Shown in pieces: positions 8,697 through 17,713 of a DNA stretch of 64,000 nucleotides (positions are counted from its first letter, which is position 1; the number at the start of each line of letters is the position of its first letter). The notes under the pieces were generated by a model, which was not told where the DNA came from, searched no databases, and was given only the letters and a program-made list of their open reading frames with translations. The stretch is from Paenibacillus mendelii. GTDB taxonomy: Bacteria; Bacillota; Bacilli; Paenibacillales; Paenibacillaceae. The stretch covers positions 168,431-232,430 of the forward strand of contig NZ_JANHOF010000002.1 in the NCBI RefSeq assembly GCF_024498075.1, given 5' to 3'. The position numbers were made by a program, and so were the translations under genes.

Positions 8697-10121
8697 CTAG
8701 CAGTCGAAATACAGGCTGTACTCGTGCGGATGAACGCGAATTGTAACGGCTTTGGCTTCTTGGCGTTTAACCGAGACATAGTTCTGAATAAAGTCTTGTG
8801 TGAAGACGCCGCTCTCAGTCAAGAACTCGCAGTCTGCCTCGAGAGCATCAAGCGCTTCGTCCAGCGTACCTGGAACCGAACGAATCTCTTTCTTGTCTTC
8901 GTCGGACAGCTCGTAGATGTTCTTGTCGAATGGTCCATAGCCAAGTGCGATTGGATCGATTTTGCGTTTGATCCCATCAAGGCCTGCAAGCAGCATAGCC
9001 GCAAAGGACAGATAAGGATTGGCTGTGGAGTCCGGCGTACGGAACTCGATACGGCATCCTTTAGGCGTAACGGAAGCAATCGGAATACGGATTGCAGCGG
9101 AACGGTTGCCTTTGGAGAATACGAGGTTAACCGGTGCTTCGTAGCCTGGAACCAGACGTTTGAACGAGTTCGTCGACGGGTTCGTCAGGGCAATCAACGC
9201 TGGAGCATGGTGCAGAACACCGCCCATGTAGTGCATAGCCATTTGGCTCAGGTTGGCATAAGCGCCTTTTTCGTAGAACAATGGGGAATCGCCGTCAAAG
9301 ATCGATTGGTGCACGTGCATCCCGCTGCCGTTATCGCCAAAGATTGGCTTCGGCATGAAGGTAGCGACTTTGCCATATTGGCGAGCCACGTTGTGTACGA
9401 TGTATTTGTATTTCATCAGGTTGTCAGCTGTTTTGGTCAGCGTGTCGAAACGGAAGTTAATTTCCGCTTGGCCAGCCGTTGCAACTTCATGGTGGTGGCG
9501 TTCAACGCGCAAGCCGGTTTCCTGCATCACGCGAACCATTTCGCTGCGAATATCTTGCTGGGAATCAACCGGCGCAACTGGAACATATCCGCCCTTGACG
9601 CCGACTTTAAAACCAAGGTTGCCGCCTTCTTCCTTGCGTCCCGTGTTCCATGCCGCTTCTTCGGAATCAACGGAGAAGAAGGAAGTGTTCATCGAGCTCT
9701 CGTAACGAACATCGTCGAAAATGAAGAATTCGGATTCCGGTGCGAAGAATGCCGTCGTACCAACGCCGGATTGCTTCAAGAATTCTTCCGCCTTCTGAGC
9801 GATGCTGCGTGGATCGCGCTCATAACGTTCGCCGTCTGGCGTGAAGATGTTGCACATAATGTTCAAGGTCGGGTGATCCGTGAAAGGGTCGACAAAAACC
9901 GACTCCGTATCCGGCATCATGACCATATCTGATTCTTCGATACCGCGGAAACCCGAGATTGAGGACCCGTCGAATGCAACACCGTTTACGAACGTATCCG
10001 CATCAACCTCCGTTGATGGAAGCGTAATATGGTGCGCGCGACCTGCGAGGTCCACAAAGCGGAAATCGACAAACTGGATATTGTTTTCTGAAATTGTGTT
10101 CAAAACATTTTGAACTGACAT
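8697..10121 (-). CDS. glnA: Glutamine synthetase type I (beta-like)
   Basis: 474 residues. It makes glutamine from glutamate, ammonia and ATP. The Asp-50-like loop DGSSISGFRG (51-60), metal-site HHHEVATAGQAEINF (209-223) and NPSTNS/GNRSAAIRIP motifs are present. Bacillus GlnA is the 444-residue alpha form; this one is longer, with the insertion typical of beta enzymes, and Y403 in KNIYEL aligns with the E. coli adenylylation tyrosine region. Upstream lie GlnR/TnrA-like sites, so nitrogen control is likely. Monocistronic. A second, alpha-type GlnA probably exists elsewhere in the genome (inference). Confidence 0.93.
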   Translation of the reverse strand: MSVQNVLNTISENNIQFVDFRFVDLAGRAHHITLPSTEVDADTFVNGVAFDGSSISGFRGIEESDMVMMPDTESVFVDPFTDHPTLNIMCNIFTPDGERYERDPRSIAQKAEEFLKQSGVGTTAFFAPESEFFIFDDVRYESSMNTSFFSVDSEEAAWNTGRKEEGGNLGFKVGVKGGYVPVAPVDSQQDIRSEMVRVMQETGLRVERHHHEVATAGQAEINFRFDTLTKTADNLMKYKYIVHNVARQYGKVATFMPKPIFGDNGSGMHVHQSIFDGDSPLFYEKGAYANLSQMAMHYMGGVLHHAPALIALTNPSTNSFKRLVPGYEAPVNLVFSKGNRSAAIRIPIASVTPKGCRIEFRTPDSTANPYLSFAAMLLAGLDGIKRKIDPIALGYGPFDKNIYELSDEDKKEIRSVPGTLDEALDALEADCEFLTESGVFTQDFIQNYVSVKRQEAKAVTIRVHPHEYSLYFDC

Positions 10122-10236
10122 GTGGTGTTTCCTCCATTTCCGAACATTTGCGTAGTTTTGAACGTCGAACGTTCAATATTTTGCGTTAAACTTATGAGGT
10201 AATTATAAATTTACGCTCCATACTCGTCAATAGCTA

Positions 10237-10308
10237 TGTCAGGTATTTTTTACTCGTATGTTAGGTATCTTTACACATTTATTGATATATCTACGAAAAT
10301 ACCTTACA
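10237..10308. promoter_or_regulatory. GlnR/TnrA-like operator cluster upstream of glnA
   Basis: 10259-10275 matches the TnrA/GlnR consensus TGTNA-N7-TNACA exactly (TGTTA-GGTATCT-TTACA). A second related element starts at 10237 (TGTCAGGTATTT) 22 bases away on the same strand, and a third TGTAAGGTATTTTC lies inverted at 10295-10308. All three share TGTNAGGTATY. The spacing near two helical turns suggests cooperative binding. Confidence 0.7.
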
Positions 10309-10320
10309 TGGGAAACAGGA

Positions 10321-10363
10321 AAAAAGTCGCAAACCCCAACTTTATCTGGGTTTGCGACTTTTT
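10321..10363 (-). terminator. aroF terminator
   Basis: 16-bp perfect arms AAAAAGTCGCAAACCC / GGGTTTGCGACTTTTT with an 11-base loop and a T tract on the minus strand, 31 bases past the aroF stop. It also sits in the glnA upstream region. Confidence 0.9.
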
Positions 10364-10393
10364 CAAGTCATACACAAATGGGTGAAAACACGA

Positions 10394-11455
10394 TTATTGG
10401 ATCCAGCTTGCAAAAGCCTCTGCAGGCGCCTTTTCCGTGTCGAATCGTTTTCCTACAATCTTCGCAATTTGTTCCAATTCCTTGAGCAGGTTAGCGAATT
10501 GATCCGGGAACAACGATTGTACGCCGTCGCCTGTCATCGAGTTATCAGGATCGGTATGCATCTCGATGATTAGGCCGTTCGCCCCAGCGGCGACAGATGC
10601 TTTGGACATAGGTTCAACCAGCTCGCGGCGGCCAGTACCGTGGCTTGGGTCCGAGATAACGGGCAAGTGGCTAAGCTGCTGAAGTACAGGGATCGCTGCA
10701 AGGTCCAATGTGTTGCGCGTATATGATTCGAATGTCCGTATTCCGCGTTCGCACAGCATAACGTTCGGATTCCCGCCGGCGAGCATATATTCGGCAGCAT
10801 TCAAAAACTCATCGTAGGTGGAGCTGAATCCACGCTTCAGAAGAACCGGAGTTTGAATCGTACCCAGCTTGCGAAGCAGATCAAAGTTCTGCATATTGCG
10901 CGTCCCGACCTGAAGAATATCCGCATACTCAGCACAAACATCGACATATTCCGGTGTCATTACTTCAGTAATGGTCAGCAGGCCGTGCTTACGTCCTGCC
11001 TCGGCCATCATCGCCAGACCTTCGACGCCTACGCCCTGGAAGCTGTATGGGCCTGTACGGGGCTTGAACGCACCGCCGCGAAGCACTTGACCTCCGGCTG
11101 CTTTGACCAAACGTGCGATCTCATCAATCTGCTCTGGCGATTCCACGGCGCAAGGTCCGCCCATGATCACAAGATTATCGCCGCCGATTTTGACGCCCTT
11201 AATATCGATAATGGTATCGTCAGGATGAAAGTCACGGCTGGCAAGCTTGTAAGACTTCGATATTTTAATGACGTTCTCGACGCCTTTCATTTGGCGCAGA
11301 TGCTCGGCAAGCGTTGGCTCGGCTTTACCGATGATGCCGATAACAGTACGGTCCGTGCCGCGCGATACATGTGCCTGAACGCCCGATTTCTCAATATAAG
11401 CCGTAATTTCCCCGATCCGTTCTTCCGTGATGCTGCTATTCGTTATGACGATCAT
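10394..11455 (-). CDS. aroF: 3-deoxy-7-phosphoheptulonate (DAHP) synthase, type I-beta
   Basis: 353 residues. It condenses phosphoenolpyruvate and erythrose 4-phosphate, the first shikimate step. Residues 1-68 form the ferredoxin-like (ACT-like) regulatory domain seen in Thermotoga-type enzymes; the TIM barrel follows with GGPCAVE, GGAFKPRTGPYSFQG and SDPSHGTG motifs. There is no fused chorismate mutase, unlike Bacillus AroA. The N-terminal domain implies feedback control by tyrosine or phenylalanine. AAAAGGGG precedes the ATG. No other aro gene is adjacent. Confidence 0.93.
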   Translation of the reverse strand: MIVITNSSITEERIGEITAYIEKSGVQAHVSRGTDRTVIGIIGKAEPTLAEHLRQMKGVENVIKISKSYKLASRDFHPDDTIIDIKGVKIGGDNLVIMGGPCAVESPEQIDEIARLVKAAGGQVLRGGAFKPRTGPYSFQGVGVEGLAMMAEAGRKHGLLTITEVMTPEYVDVCAEYADILQVGTRNMQNFDLLRKLGTIQTPVLLKRGFSSTYDEFLNAAEYMLAGGNPNVMLCERGIRTFESYTRNTLDLAAIPVLQQLSHLPVISDPSHGTGRRELVEPMSKASVAAGANGLIIEMHTDPDNSMTGDGVQSLFPDQFANLLKELEQIAKIVGKRFDTEKAPAEAFASWIQ

Positions 11456-11556
11456 ATGAATACCCCTTTTCCCGCTTCAACGCGTATACGCTTTTAAGCT
11501 GCTTCGCTTTTAAGCTTTTATGCTTTTAATCGCTAAAGTAAATATACATAATAAAA

Positions 11557-11577
11557 CCGGTCTCGTCAAGAGACCGG
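11557..11577 (-). terminator. Terminator after the DUF2062 gene
   Basis: 8-bp stem CCGGTCTC/GAGACCGG with a 5-base loop, followed on the minus strand by TTTTATTAT; closes the htrA-to-DUF2062 run. Confidence 0.8.
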
Positions 11578-11601
11578 CCCTGCTTTTTTTGGGAGCCTAT
11601 C

Positions 11602-12129
11602 CTATTCTGTCGCGTGATTCGACTTCGGCGTAACGACGGCCTCAAACATCGTGCGGCGTTCCTTGCGTTTCTCCCTGCGTTTGTCCGCAACCAATTGAAT
11701 CGCCCATCGGACAGAGAAATAGAATACGAAACCGAGCAGAATGCCATCAATAATCCCGCCGACAATTAATTTCAAATTGACGAGCAGGATGTGATCGATC
11801 CATTCCGGGGCAAGCGGTACATGAATTTTCAAGTTGGTCGGCAGCACCCAGCCGCCAACCATACTGTTCACAAAGGCAGCTGGGATATAAATCACTTTCC
11901 CAACGACAAACCCAAGCAAAGCGCCGGCAAGGCTTGCATTCAACCAGTAGATAAGCGGGAAGATCAAGAAGAACGCCAGTCCGTAGGTTGGCAGCGTGAA
12001 CATTTCGACGGCAATACCTATCGCAAATCCGAGCGCTACAAAAGATGCTCCACCGGGAGCCCGCATGAGCTGACTGTATTTGTATTTGATCCAGCGTTTA
12101 ATCGAGCGCGGTTTGCGGTTCTTACTCAT
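11602..12129 (-). CDS. DUF2062 domain membrane protein
   Basis: 175 residues with about four hydrophobic segments (roughly 28-48, 50-75, 78-98, 115-140) and a highly basic cytoplasmic tail. The MRAPGGASFVALGFAIGIAVEMF region is the DUF2062 signature; no biochemical function is established for the family. It starts 20 bases after the ispH stop and is probably cotranscribed with it. GAGGCG precedes the ATG. Confidence 0.8.
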   Translation of the reverse strand: MSKNRKPRSIKRWIKYKYSQLMRAPGGASFVALGFAIGIAVEMFTLPTYGLAFFLIFPLIYWLNASLAGALLGFVVGKVIYIPAAFVNSMVGGWVLPTNLKIHVPLAPEWIDHILLVNLKLIVGGIIDGILLGFVFYFSVRWAIQLVADKRREKRKERRTMFEAVVTPKSNHATE

Positions 12130-12149
12130 TCGATATGCGCCTCATTCCC

Positions 12150-13100
12150 TTAGACCGACGTATTCGTACGGACGGTTGGCAGCAGTTTATTCATGTTGAT
12201 GGTTCTTCTAACCACCCACGTGTCGGGGGACGCATCATCAAATTGTTCAAGATAGGATATGACTTCCTTGGTGATCGGGGTTGGCGTGGATGCCCCGGAG
12301 GTAACCGCCACACGCTTCTTGCCTTTCAACCACTCGATCTGGATTTCGCTCACATCTGCAACCCTATAAGCCTTCACGCCGGCAATTTCCTCCGAAACCT
12401 GTGCAAGACGATTGGAGTTGTTGCTTCGCGGGTCGCCCACAACGATACACAGCTCAGCTTCACCCGCTTGACTTGCGACAGCTTCCTGCCGCACCTGCGT
12501 CGCCATACAAATCTCATTATGAATTTCTGCCGTCGGGAATGTAGCCGATAGCTTGCTGATCAGATGGCGGATGTCCCATTGCGACATCGTCGTCTGGTTC
12601 GTAATTATAATTCGATCGGTTGTCAGCGCCAGCTGATCAATCTCATCTTCACGCTCGATCAAATGCACATGGCCTGGCGCAATTCCGATCGCGCCCTCCG
12701 GCTCAGGATGCCCATTCTTACCGATATAAATGATTTCATAACCTGCTGCTACCTTCTCGCGGATGAGGTCATGCGTCTTCGTTACATCCGGACAAGTAGC
12801 ATCTACAATGGCCAAGCCTTTGTCCCGGGCGATCTTGCGCACCTCTGGGGAAACCCCATGAGCGGTGAAAATAACCGTGCCTTTGTCGATTTTATTAAGA
12901 ATCTCCAAGCGGTTCTCGCCATCCAGCGTAATAACGCCTTCCTGCTGGAGCGCCTCTGTAACATGACTGTTATGAACAATCATGCCCAATATATAGATCG
13001 GGCGCGGCAAATCTGAATTCTTTACCGTTTGTAGAGCGAGCACCATCGCATCTACGACCCCGTAGCAATAACCGCGCGGTGAAATTTTTACAATTTCCAT
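12150..13100 (-). CDS. ispH: 4-hydroxy-3-methylbut-2-enyl diphosphate reductase
   Basis: 316 residues. IspH is the last enzyme of the MEP isoprenoid pathway, forming IPP and DMAPP at a [4Fe-4S] centre. The three cluster cysteines are C12 (PRGYCYG), C103 (ATCPDV) and C198 (EICMATQ); the substrate histidines in HNSH, TAHG and NGHPE are present. The open frame extends 27 codons upstream into the kinase region, but GGAAGGTAGGTG lies before the ATG at 13100 and family alignment supports it. It follows the histidine kinase by 38 bases, an unusual context for ispH. Confidence 0.94.
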   Translation of the reverse strand: MEIVKISPRGYCYGVVDAMVLALQTVKNSDLPRPIYILGMIVHNSHVTEALQQEGVITLDGENRLEILNKIDKGTVIFTAHGVSPEVRKIARDKGLAIVDATCPDVTKTHDLIREKVAAGYEIIYIGKNGHPEPEGAIGIAPGHVHLIEREDEIDQLALTTDRIIITNQTTMSQWDIRHLISKLSATFPTAEIHNEICMATQVRQEAVASQAGEAELCIVVGDPRSNNSNRLAQVSEEIAGVKAYRVADVSEIQIEWLKGKKRVAVTSGASTPTPITKEVISYLEQFDDASPDTWVVRRTINMNKLLPTVRTNTSV

Positions 13101-13138
13101 CTTGGCACCTACCTTCCTAAAAGCCGAACCTCGTTCTA

Positions 13139-14641
13139 TTATACCTGATTCGACTTGTCGAGAAAAGTAAGGGGCAGCCACACAATAAATGTCGTTCCTT
13201 CGCCTTCGCGTGTCGACACTTCTATGGAGCCGGAATGTTCATCTATAATCCACTTGGCAATGGAGAGTCCAAGCCCGGTCCCGCTTGTTTTGCCCCGTGA
13301 TACGTCCGCTCTGTAGAACCGTTCAAAGATATGGGGAATTTCATCGCTGTTCATACCAATTCCCGTATCTTTGATGACGATGCCCGCTTGATTCCCCGAT
13401 TTGAGCGCGCGCAGCTCGACATAACCGGCCGGTGTATATTTGAACGCATTCTCCACGAAGATGAACAGCAGCTGACGCAAAAAGTCGGCATGGGCGAATA
13501 CGGTGACGCCCTCTATGGGAGATAAGTCGCCGATCCGCCATTCCGCCGTACGCGGCAACAGCTGCGCTCTGCGCGCCACATCCTCCACCAGCGGCAGCAG
13601 CAGCTCCTCATGCTTCTCCATCTCATAGCCGGCATCTGCGCGGGCCAGCGACAGCAGATCATTCACGAGCCCCGACATGCGCTTCGCTTCCGCGGCTACA
13701 TCCATCATCGCTTCCCGTGTCAGCACGACATTGGATTCCGTAATAAGTGAACCCATGGCTTTGTCTGCATCGCCATGCTTACCCTCTATTCTTGCTTGTG
13801 CCGCTTCCAGCGAGGGAAGCCACATCCGCTCGAGCAGCTCGATATTGCCGCGGATGGTCGTGAGCGGCGTCCTCAGCTCATGCGATGCGTCCGATACGAA
13901 TCGGCGCTGTGCCTTATAGGCGTCATCCAACTCATTATATGTGGTTTCAATCCGCTCGAGCATACCGTTTAGCGTATCGGTTAATCTCCCCATTTCGTCG
14001 TTAGGGCCTTCCCGCTCAATCCGGACACTCAGATTAGAGCCGTTCTTAATTTGGGTGACCGCTTGAATAACATTCTTAACGGGCCGCAGCGCTTGGCGTG
14101 CAATAAACAGCCCGATCGTGAACGCAATAACGATGACGGCAAGGGAGGAGAAGAACAGAATCGTCCGTAAATTTTTCATGTAATTATCAAGCGGACTTGT
14201 GTAGTAAGCGACCTGCAGCACGCCGACAGTCTCATTGCTTTTCTTTAATTTCAGCGGCATCTGATAGGCCAGAAACTGGTACTTATCGACTCTCAATGGT
14301 ACATATCCCTGTTTAATCTCCTTATTGAGATCCGGAACCGGCAGCTGTAGATCCGCACGCTTCAGATTGTCGGATTGATCCAAATACCCGTTCGTATAAC
14401 TAGCAACCTGTACATAGACATTGTTGCCTTCGAACCGGTTCGATAGATTGAGATTCAAGCCGCCGTTAAAAAAATCAACCGTAGACACAATCTGCAACCG
14501 GCCGAGCTGTTCCTGGATTTGCGACTTCACGTCTCTGTAGGTGTTATAGTTAACGAACAGATAAATGGACACGCCAAAGATGAGCAGCGTCACGGCAAGC
14601 AAGGTGGAGTACCACATCGTTAGTTTCAGCCGGATCGACAT
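13139..14641 (-). CDS. Sensor histidine kinase (HAMP, HisKA, HATPase)
   Basis: 500 residues. TM1 8-31, an extracytoplasmic sensor loop of about 128 residues, TM2 160-181, HAMP 182-235, HisKA with phospho-acceptor H254 (SHELRTP), and a HATPase domain with NAFKYTP, DTGIGM and GTGLGL boxes. About 28 extra residues lie between the two dimerisation helices (near 276-303). It follows its response regulator by 5 bases. With htrA at the head of the cluster, the pair resembles CssRS-type secretion-stress systems; that role is inferred from context. Confidence 0.9.
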   Translation of the reverse strand: MSIRLKLTMWYSTLLAVTLLIFGVSIYLFVNYNTYRDVKSQIQEQLGRLQIVSTVDFFNGGLNLNLSNRFEGNNVYVQVASYTNGYLDQSDNLKRADLQLPVPDLNKEIKQGYVPLRVDKYQFLAYQMPLKLKKSNETVGVLQVAYYTSPLDNYMKNLRTILFFSSLAVIVIAFTIGLFIARQALRPVKNVIQAVTQIKNGSNLSVRIEREGPNDEMGRLTDTLNGMLERIETTYNELDDAYKAQRRFVSDASHELRTPLTTIRGNIELLERMWLPSLEAAQARIEGKHGDADKAMGSLITESNVVLTREAMMDVAAEAKRMSGLVNDLLSLARADAGYEMEKHEELLLPLVEDVARRAQLLPRTAEWRIGDLSPIEGVTVFAHADFLRQLLFIFVENAFKYTPAGYVELRALKSGNQAGIVIKDTGIGMNSDEIPHIFERFYRADVSRGKTSGTGLGLSIAKWIIDEHSGSIEVSTREGEGTTFIVWLPLTFLDKSNQV

Positions 14642-14646
14642 GGGTG

Positions 14647-15336
14647 TTAGTTCTCTCCTCTCAGCACATATCCGGTTCCGCGAACCGTCTGGATGAGCCG
14701 TTTGTTTCCGCCTTCCTCCGTCTTCTGCCGAAGCATGGCGATGTATACCTCGAGTACGTTCGATTCCCCGCTGTAATCATAGCCCCATATCTTGTCCATA
14801 ATGGAGTCACGCGTCAATACTCTGCGCGGATTCTGCATAAACAGGTGCAGCAGGTCGAATTCCTTCGCCGTTAGATCGATCCGTCTTTCATTGCGGATCG
14901 CCTCCCGCGAGTCCAGATCCAACGTCAAGTCTTCATAGACAATCCGGTTGGTCTGCTCCTCCAGCTTATCAGTTTTACGGCGCAGCAGCGCACGCACGCG
15001 CGCGAGCAGCTCCTCCAGCGCAAAGGGCTTGACCAAGTAATCGTCAGCCCCGATATCCAATCCCTTCACCCGGTCTTGAATATCATCCTTGGCTGTCAGC
15101 ATCAGAATCGGCATCGTGCTGCCTCCCTCGCGCACGCGGCTGCATACCTCCCAGCCATCTACCTGCGGCATCATGACATCAAGCACTAGTAAATCCGGAT
15201 CACTCGTCAGCATGAGCTTTAATCCCTCAAGTCCATTCGGTGCCGTTGTGACCTCGTAGCCCTCAAAGGCAAGGCTGCGGCGAAGCAGCGAAGTAATCTT
15301 CTCATCATCATCTACGACCAAAATATGCGGTCTCAT
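14647..15336 (-). CDS. OmpR-family response regulator
   Basis: 229 residues. Receiver domain with D10/D11 region, phospho-acceptor D53 and VKPF lysine; winged-helix effector ending TVRGTGYVL. It lies immediately upstream of its kinase gene and 136 bases downstream of htrA. The hexamer array in front of htrA (17143-17170) has the direct-repeat geometry bound by OmpR-family dimers, so autoregulation of the htrA unit is likely. Cognate to the kinase by adjacency. Confidence 0.9.
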   Translation of the reverse strand: MRPHILVVDDDEKITSLLRRSLAFEGYEVTTAPNGLEGLKLMLTSDPDLLVLDVMMPQVDGWEVCSRVREGGSTMPILMLTAKDDIQDRVKGLDIGADDYLVKPFALEELLARVRALLRRKTDKLEEQTNRIVYEDLTLDLDSREAIRNERRIDLTAKEFDLLHLFMQNPRRVLTRDSIMDKIWGYDYSGESNVLEVYIAMLRQKTEEGGNKRLIQTVRGTGYVLRGEN

Positions 15337-15408
15337 CGTTCTCCCCCACTCCTACAAATACATTCCCTATTCTATCTTCAGTATAACGTAATCATCAGCC
15401 TAGCCGGG

Positions 15409-15446
15409 CAAAAAAATGCGCAGGCAGTTCTACCCACTGCCTGCGC
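15409..15446 (-). terminator. Terminator-like hairpin after htrA
   Basis: 11-bp perfect arms GCGCAGGCAGT / ACTGCCTGCGC followed by seven T residues on the minus strand. It would end or attenuate htrA transcripts before the response regulator gene. Confidence 0.85.
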
Positions 15447-15472
15447 TGGTGCCGGGACACTTCTATTCGCAT

Positions 15473-17071
15473 CTATTGCTGTTGCTGTTGCTGCTGTTGA
15501 GTTTGCTGCGCAAAATCATTGCTGTTGCCGATTTCGACGACCACATCCATGGACTTGCCATTGCGGATAATGTTCATCGTAACCTTATCCCCAACGTTTT
15601 TCGCCTGGATCGCCGTAATCAGCTCTTCTTTTGTTTTGTACTTCGTACCATCCATCCCAGTTATGACATCATACTGGCGCAGATCGGCCAAGTAAGCCGG
15701 CGATTTATAGACTACGCCATCGATATACGAGCCCTCTCTGCTGGAAAGGCCAAGATCCTGCTGGAGCTGAGCGGTTATGTCACCCAGTTTGGCACCGATG
15801 AATGGAGCCGGTTTCTTCGGAATTTCTTTATTGGCTTTGAGCGCTTCCAGATTCTCCAGAATCGTACTGGTTGGAATCGCGAATCCGATACCTTGCGCTT
15901 GCGAGCTGACAGCCGTGTTAATTCCGATTACTTCGCCCTGCAGGTTGAGCAGCGGGCCGCCGGAATTCCCTGGGTTAATAGAAGCATCGGTCTGCAAGAG
16001 ATGCTCGTAGTTGCGCGTTCCGTTCGTATCTGGAATGCTAATCGGACGTTCTTTGGCGCTGAGCACGCCTACAGTTACGGTATGGTCGAAGCCGTATGGA
16101 TTGCCGATCGCTACCACCCAGTCCCCGATATCGATTTTGTCGGAGCTGCCCAGCGAGAGCGTAGGGAAGTCCGATCCTTCTACTTTCAGAACCGCTAGAT
16201 CCAGATCGTAGTTAGAGCCGAGCTTCTTCGCTTTCAGCGGCTTATTATAGCCCTGAACCGTCACTTCAATCTCATCCGCATCCCCGACGACATGCTGGTT
16301 TGTCAAGATGTAGCCTGTCTTGTCGAAGAAGAAGCCTGTGCCCATGCCGCTCGGGACAAGCGTGCCTGTGCTTTTGCCCGAATCCTGATTGTTTTCTTGA
16401 TTATCATATTCATCTCCGAAGAATTGGCGGAAGAACGGATCGTCAAGCATGCCTCCGTTTCTGCCGCTGGATTGCTGCTGGACGAACGTCTCAATCTTCA
16501 CGACCGCCGGGCTCGACTTTTCGAAGATTTGGGCGATGTTATTCGGTCTAACGACATCGGCCGCCGTCGATACGACGCCGTCGTCCCCGGCTTTTGCATT
16601 CGCGTTAGTCCCTTGACCGACCGGTTGAGAGGAGCTTAGCGCTTGATCGCTCGAGAACCAATTTTGCTGGTCAGCTACGAACATCAGTGAGCCGACCGCC
16701 ACGACACCGACTAAGAATGAGGCGAAGACCGCTTTGAACGATGTACGCCGAGGCTCCTTACCTTTCCATCCGCCTCTTGCAGATTGTGTCGGTGCAAACG
16801 GCCGCAGCTGCGTAGGCGGCGTTACTTCGACTTGACTGCCTGGAGCTGAAGCGCCGTCGTCGATCCGTCTCGCTTCCGATTCATTCGAATCTACTCCTGT
16901 CGGTTTAAACGGACCGTACGAATAATAATAGGCCGGCTTTTGCTGGCGGGAATCTTTGTCCGAATCCGATTGATGCTCATTATAATTTTCGTCGGCCTTG
17001 TCCGCATTCTTCTCGCTGCCGCTCGATTGGAAAAAGTCGTCGAAAGGATTTTTTTTGTTGTCTTCCATCAT
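15473..17071 (-). CDS. htrA: HtrA/DegP-like S1C serine protease with PDZ domain
   Basis: 532 residues. Acidic, disordered cytoplasmic N-terminus (1-107), one membrane anchor (about 113-131), a trypsin-like domain with catalytic H260 (TNQHVV), D291 (LDLAVL) and S370 (GNSGGP), then a PDZ domain. It degrades misfolded proteins outside the membrane. The extreme C-terminus is a glutamine run encoded by tandem CAA/CAG codons. The start at 17071 is chosen because GAGGAGG precedes the ATGATG pair. It heads the two-component cluster, as htrB does for cssRS in Bacillus (analogy). Confidence 0.92.
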   Translation of the reverse strand: MMEDNKKNPFDDFFQSSGSEKNADKADENYNEHQSDSDKDSRQQKPAYYYSYGPFKPTGVDSNESEARRIDDGASAPGSQVEVTPPTQLRPFAPTQSARGGWKGKEPRRTSFKAVFASFLVGVVAVGSLMFVADQQNWFSSDQALSSSQPVGQGTNANAKAGDDGVVSTAADVVRPNNIAQIFEKSSPAVVKIETFVQQQSSGRNGGMLDDPFFRQFFGDEYDNQENNQDSGKSTGTLVPSGMGTGFFFDKTGYILTNQHVVGDADEIEVTVQGYNKPLKAKKLGSNYDLDLAVLKVEGSDFPTLSLGSSDKIDIGDWVVAIGNPYGFDHTVTVGVLSAKERPISIPDTNGTRNYEHLLQTDASINPGNSGGPLLNLQGEVIGINTAVSSQAQGIGFAIPTSTILENLEALKANKEIPKKPAPFIGAKLGDITAQLQQDLGLSSREGSYIDGVVYKSPAYLADLRQYDVITGMDGTKYKTKEELITAIQAKNVGDKVTMNIIRNGKSMDVVVEIGNSNDFAQQTQQQQQQQQ

Positions 17072-17096
17072 GCTTCTCCTCCTCATGTTCTTTCTT

Positions 17097-17170
17097 ATTA
17101 TACCATTGCTCGCTTCCTATAGTTCTATCTTGCACAATCTACCTTAAATCAAACTTAAAAACAATTTAAA
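17097..17170 (-). promoter_or_regulatory. htrA promoter with 11-bp-spaced TTTAAR hexamer array
   Basis: On the minus strand three hexamers, TTTAAA (17170-17165), TTTAAG (17159-17154) and TTTAAG (17148-17143), are each separated by exactly 5 bases, giving an 11-base period. TATAAT at 17102-17097 lies about 40 bases downstream, without a recognisable -35. This is the layout of an activator-dependent promoter bound by an OmpR/PhoB-type regulator. Confidence 0.65.
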
Positions 17171-17235
17171 CAGAAATAAAAAATCCGACTCGCTTATAAT
17201 AAGCCTCGTCGGATTCATTCATCATTATCGCTAGA

Positions 17236-17649
17236 TTACTGCGGGAACGTCTGCTCCACTTCACCTAATACATGCTTCGCCTTATCGACCCAATGCGCTT
17301 CGATTTCGGCATCGGGATCCGTTGGCGTTTGAAATTGGTCGATTAAACTTCCAACCGTACGGGGCTGGGCTTCGGAGGAGAGCCCTTCATTGTACACATG
17401 CTTCAGGACGAAAGGCTGGCCAAAACGAATTTTCGCATCATTATCCTCGGTTTCCGCATCCAGATTCCCATTGATGACATCAAACGGGAGACGAAGCCAG
17501 ACCTTGTTCGCTTCATCTAACGCACGGTCGAAGGAGCCGTGATCGTATTCCCAGCTGCCTCCAAGAGAAAATTGATAATTCTCCAGCTTCGTTCTCATCT
17601 CCACAAACTCCTGCTCGGTTGCCTCCAACTTCGATGAAAGGGGGATCAT
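17236..17649 (-). CDS. YugN-like family protein
   Basis: 137 residues with the YugN-type sequence GGSWEYDHGSFD (about 32-43) and RIRFGQPFVLKH-like core. Function unknown; soluble, acidic, with no signal peptide. A TTG at 17688 would add 13 residues but has no ribosome binding site; AGGAG precedes the ATG at 17649, which also matches how homologues begin (MIPLSS). It lies downstream of liaR on the same strand with a 64-base gap. Confidence 0.75.
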   Translation of the reverse strand: MIPLSSKLEATEQEFVEMRTKLENYQFSLGGSWEYDHGSFDRALDEANKVWLRLPFDVINGNLDAETEDNDAKIRFGQPFVLKHVYNEGLSSEAQPRTVGSLIDQFQTPTDPDAEIEAHWVDKAKHVLGEVEQTFPQ

Positions 17650-17713
17650 AGCTCGGCATTCTCCTAACTGGTAATCGTCATTTGCCAATTAGAATACCCA
17701 CTATGCGCAGGCC

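Noticed and set aside
8682..9932. 416-residue ORF opposite glnA
   Set aside because: Antisense shadow of a well-conserved gene caused by codon bias.
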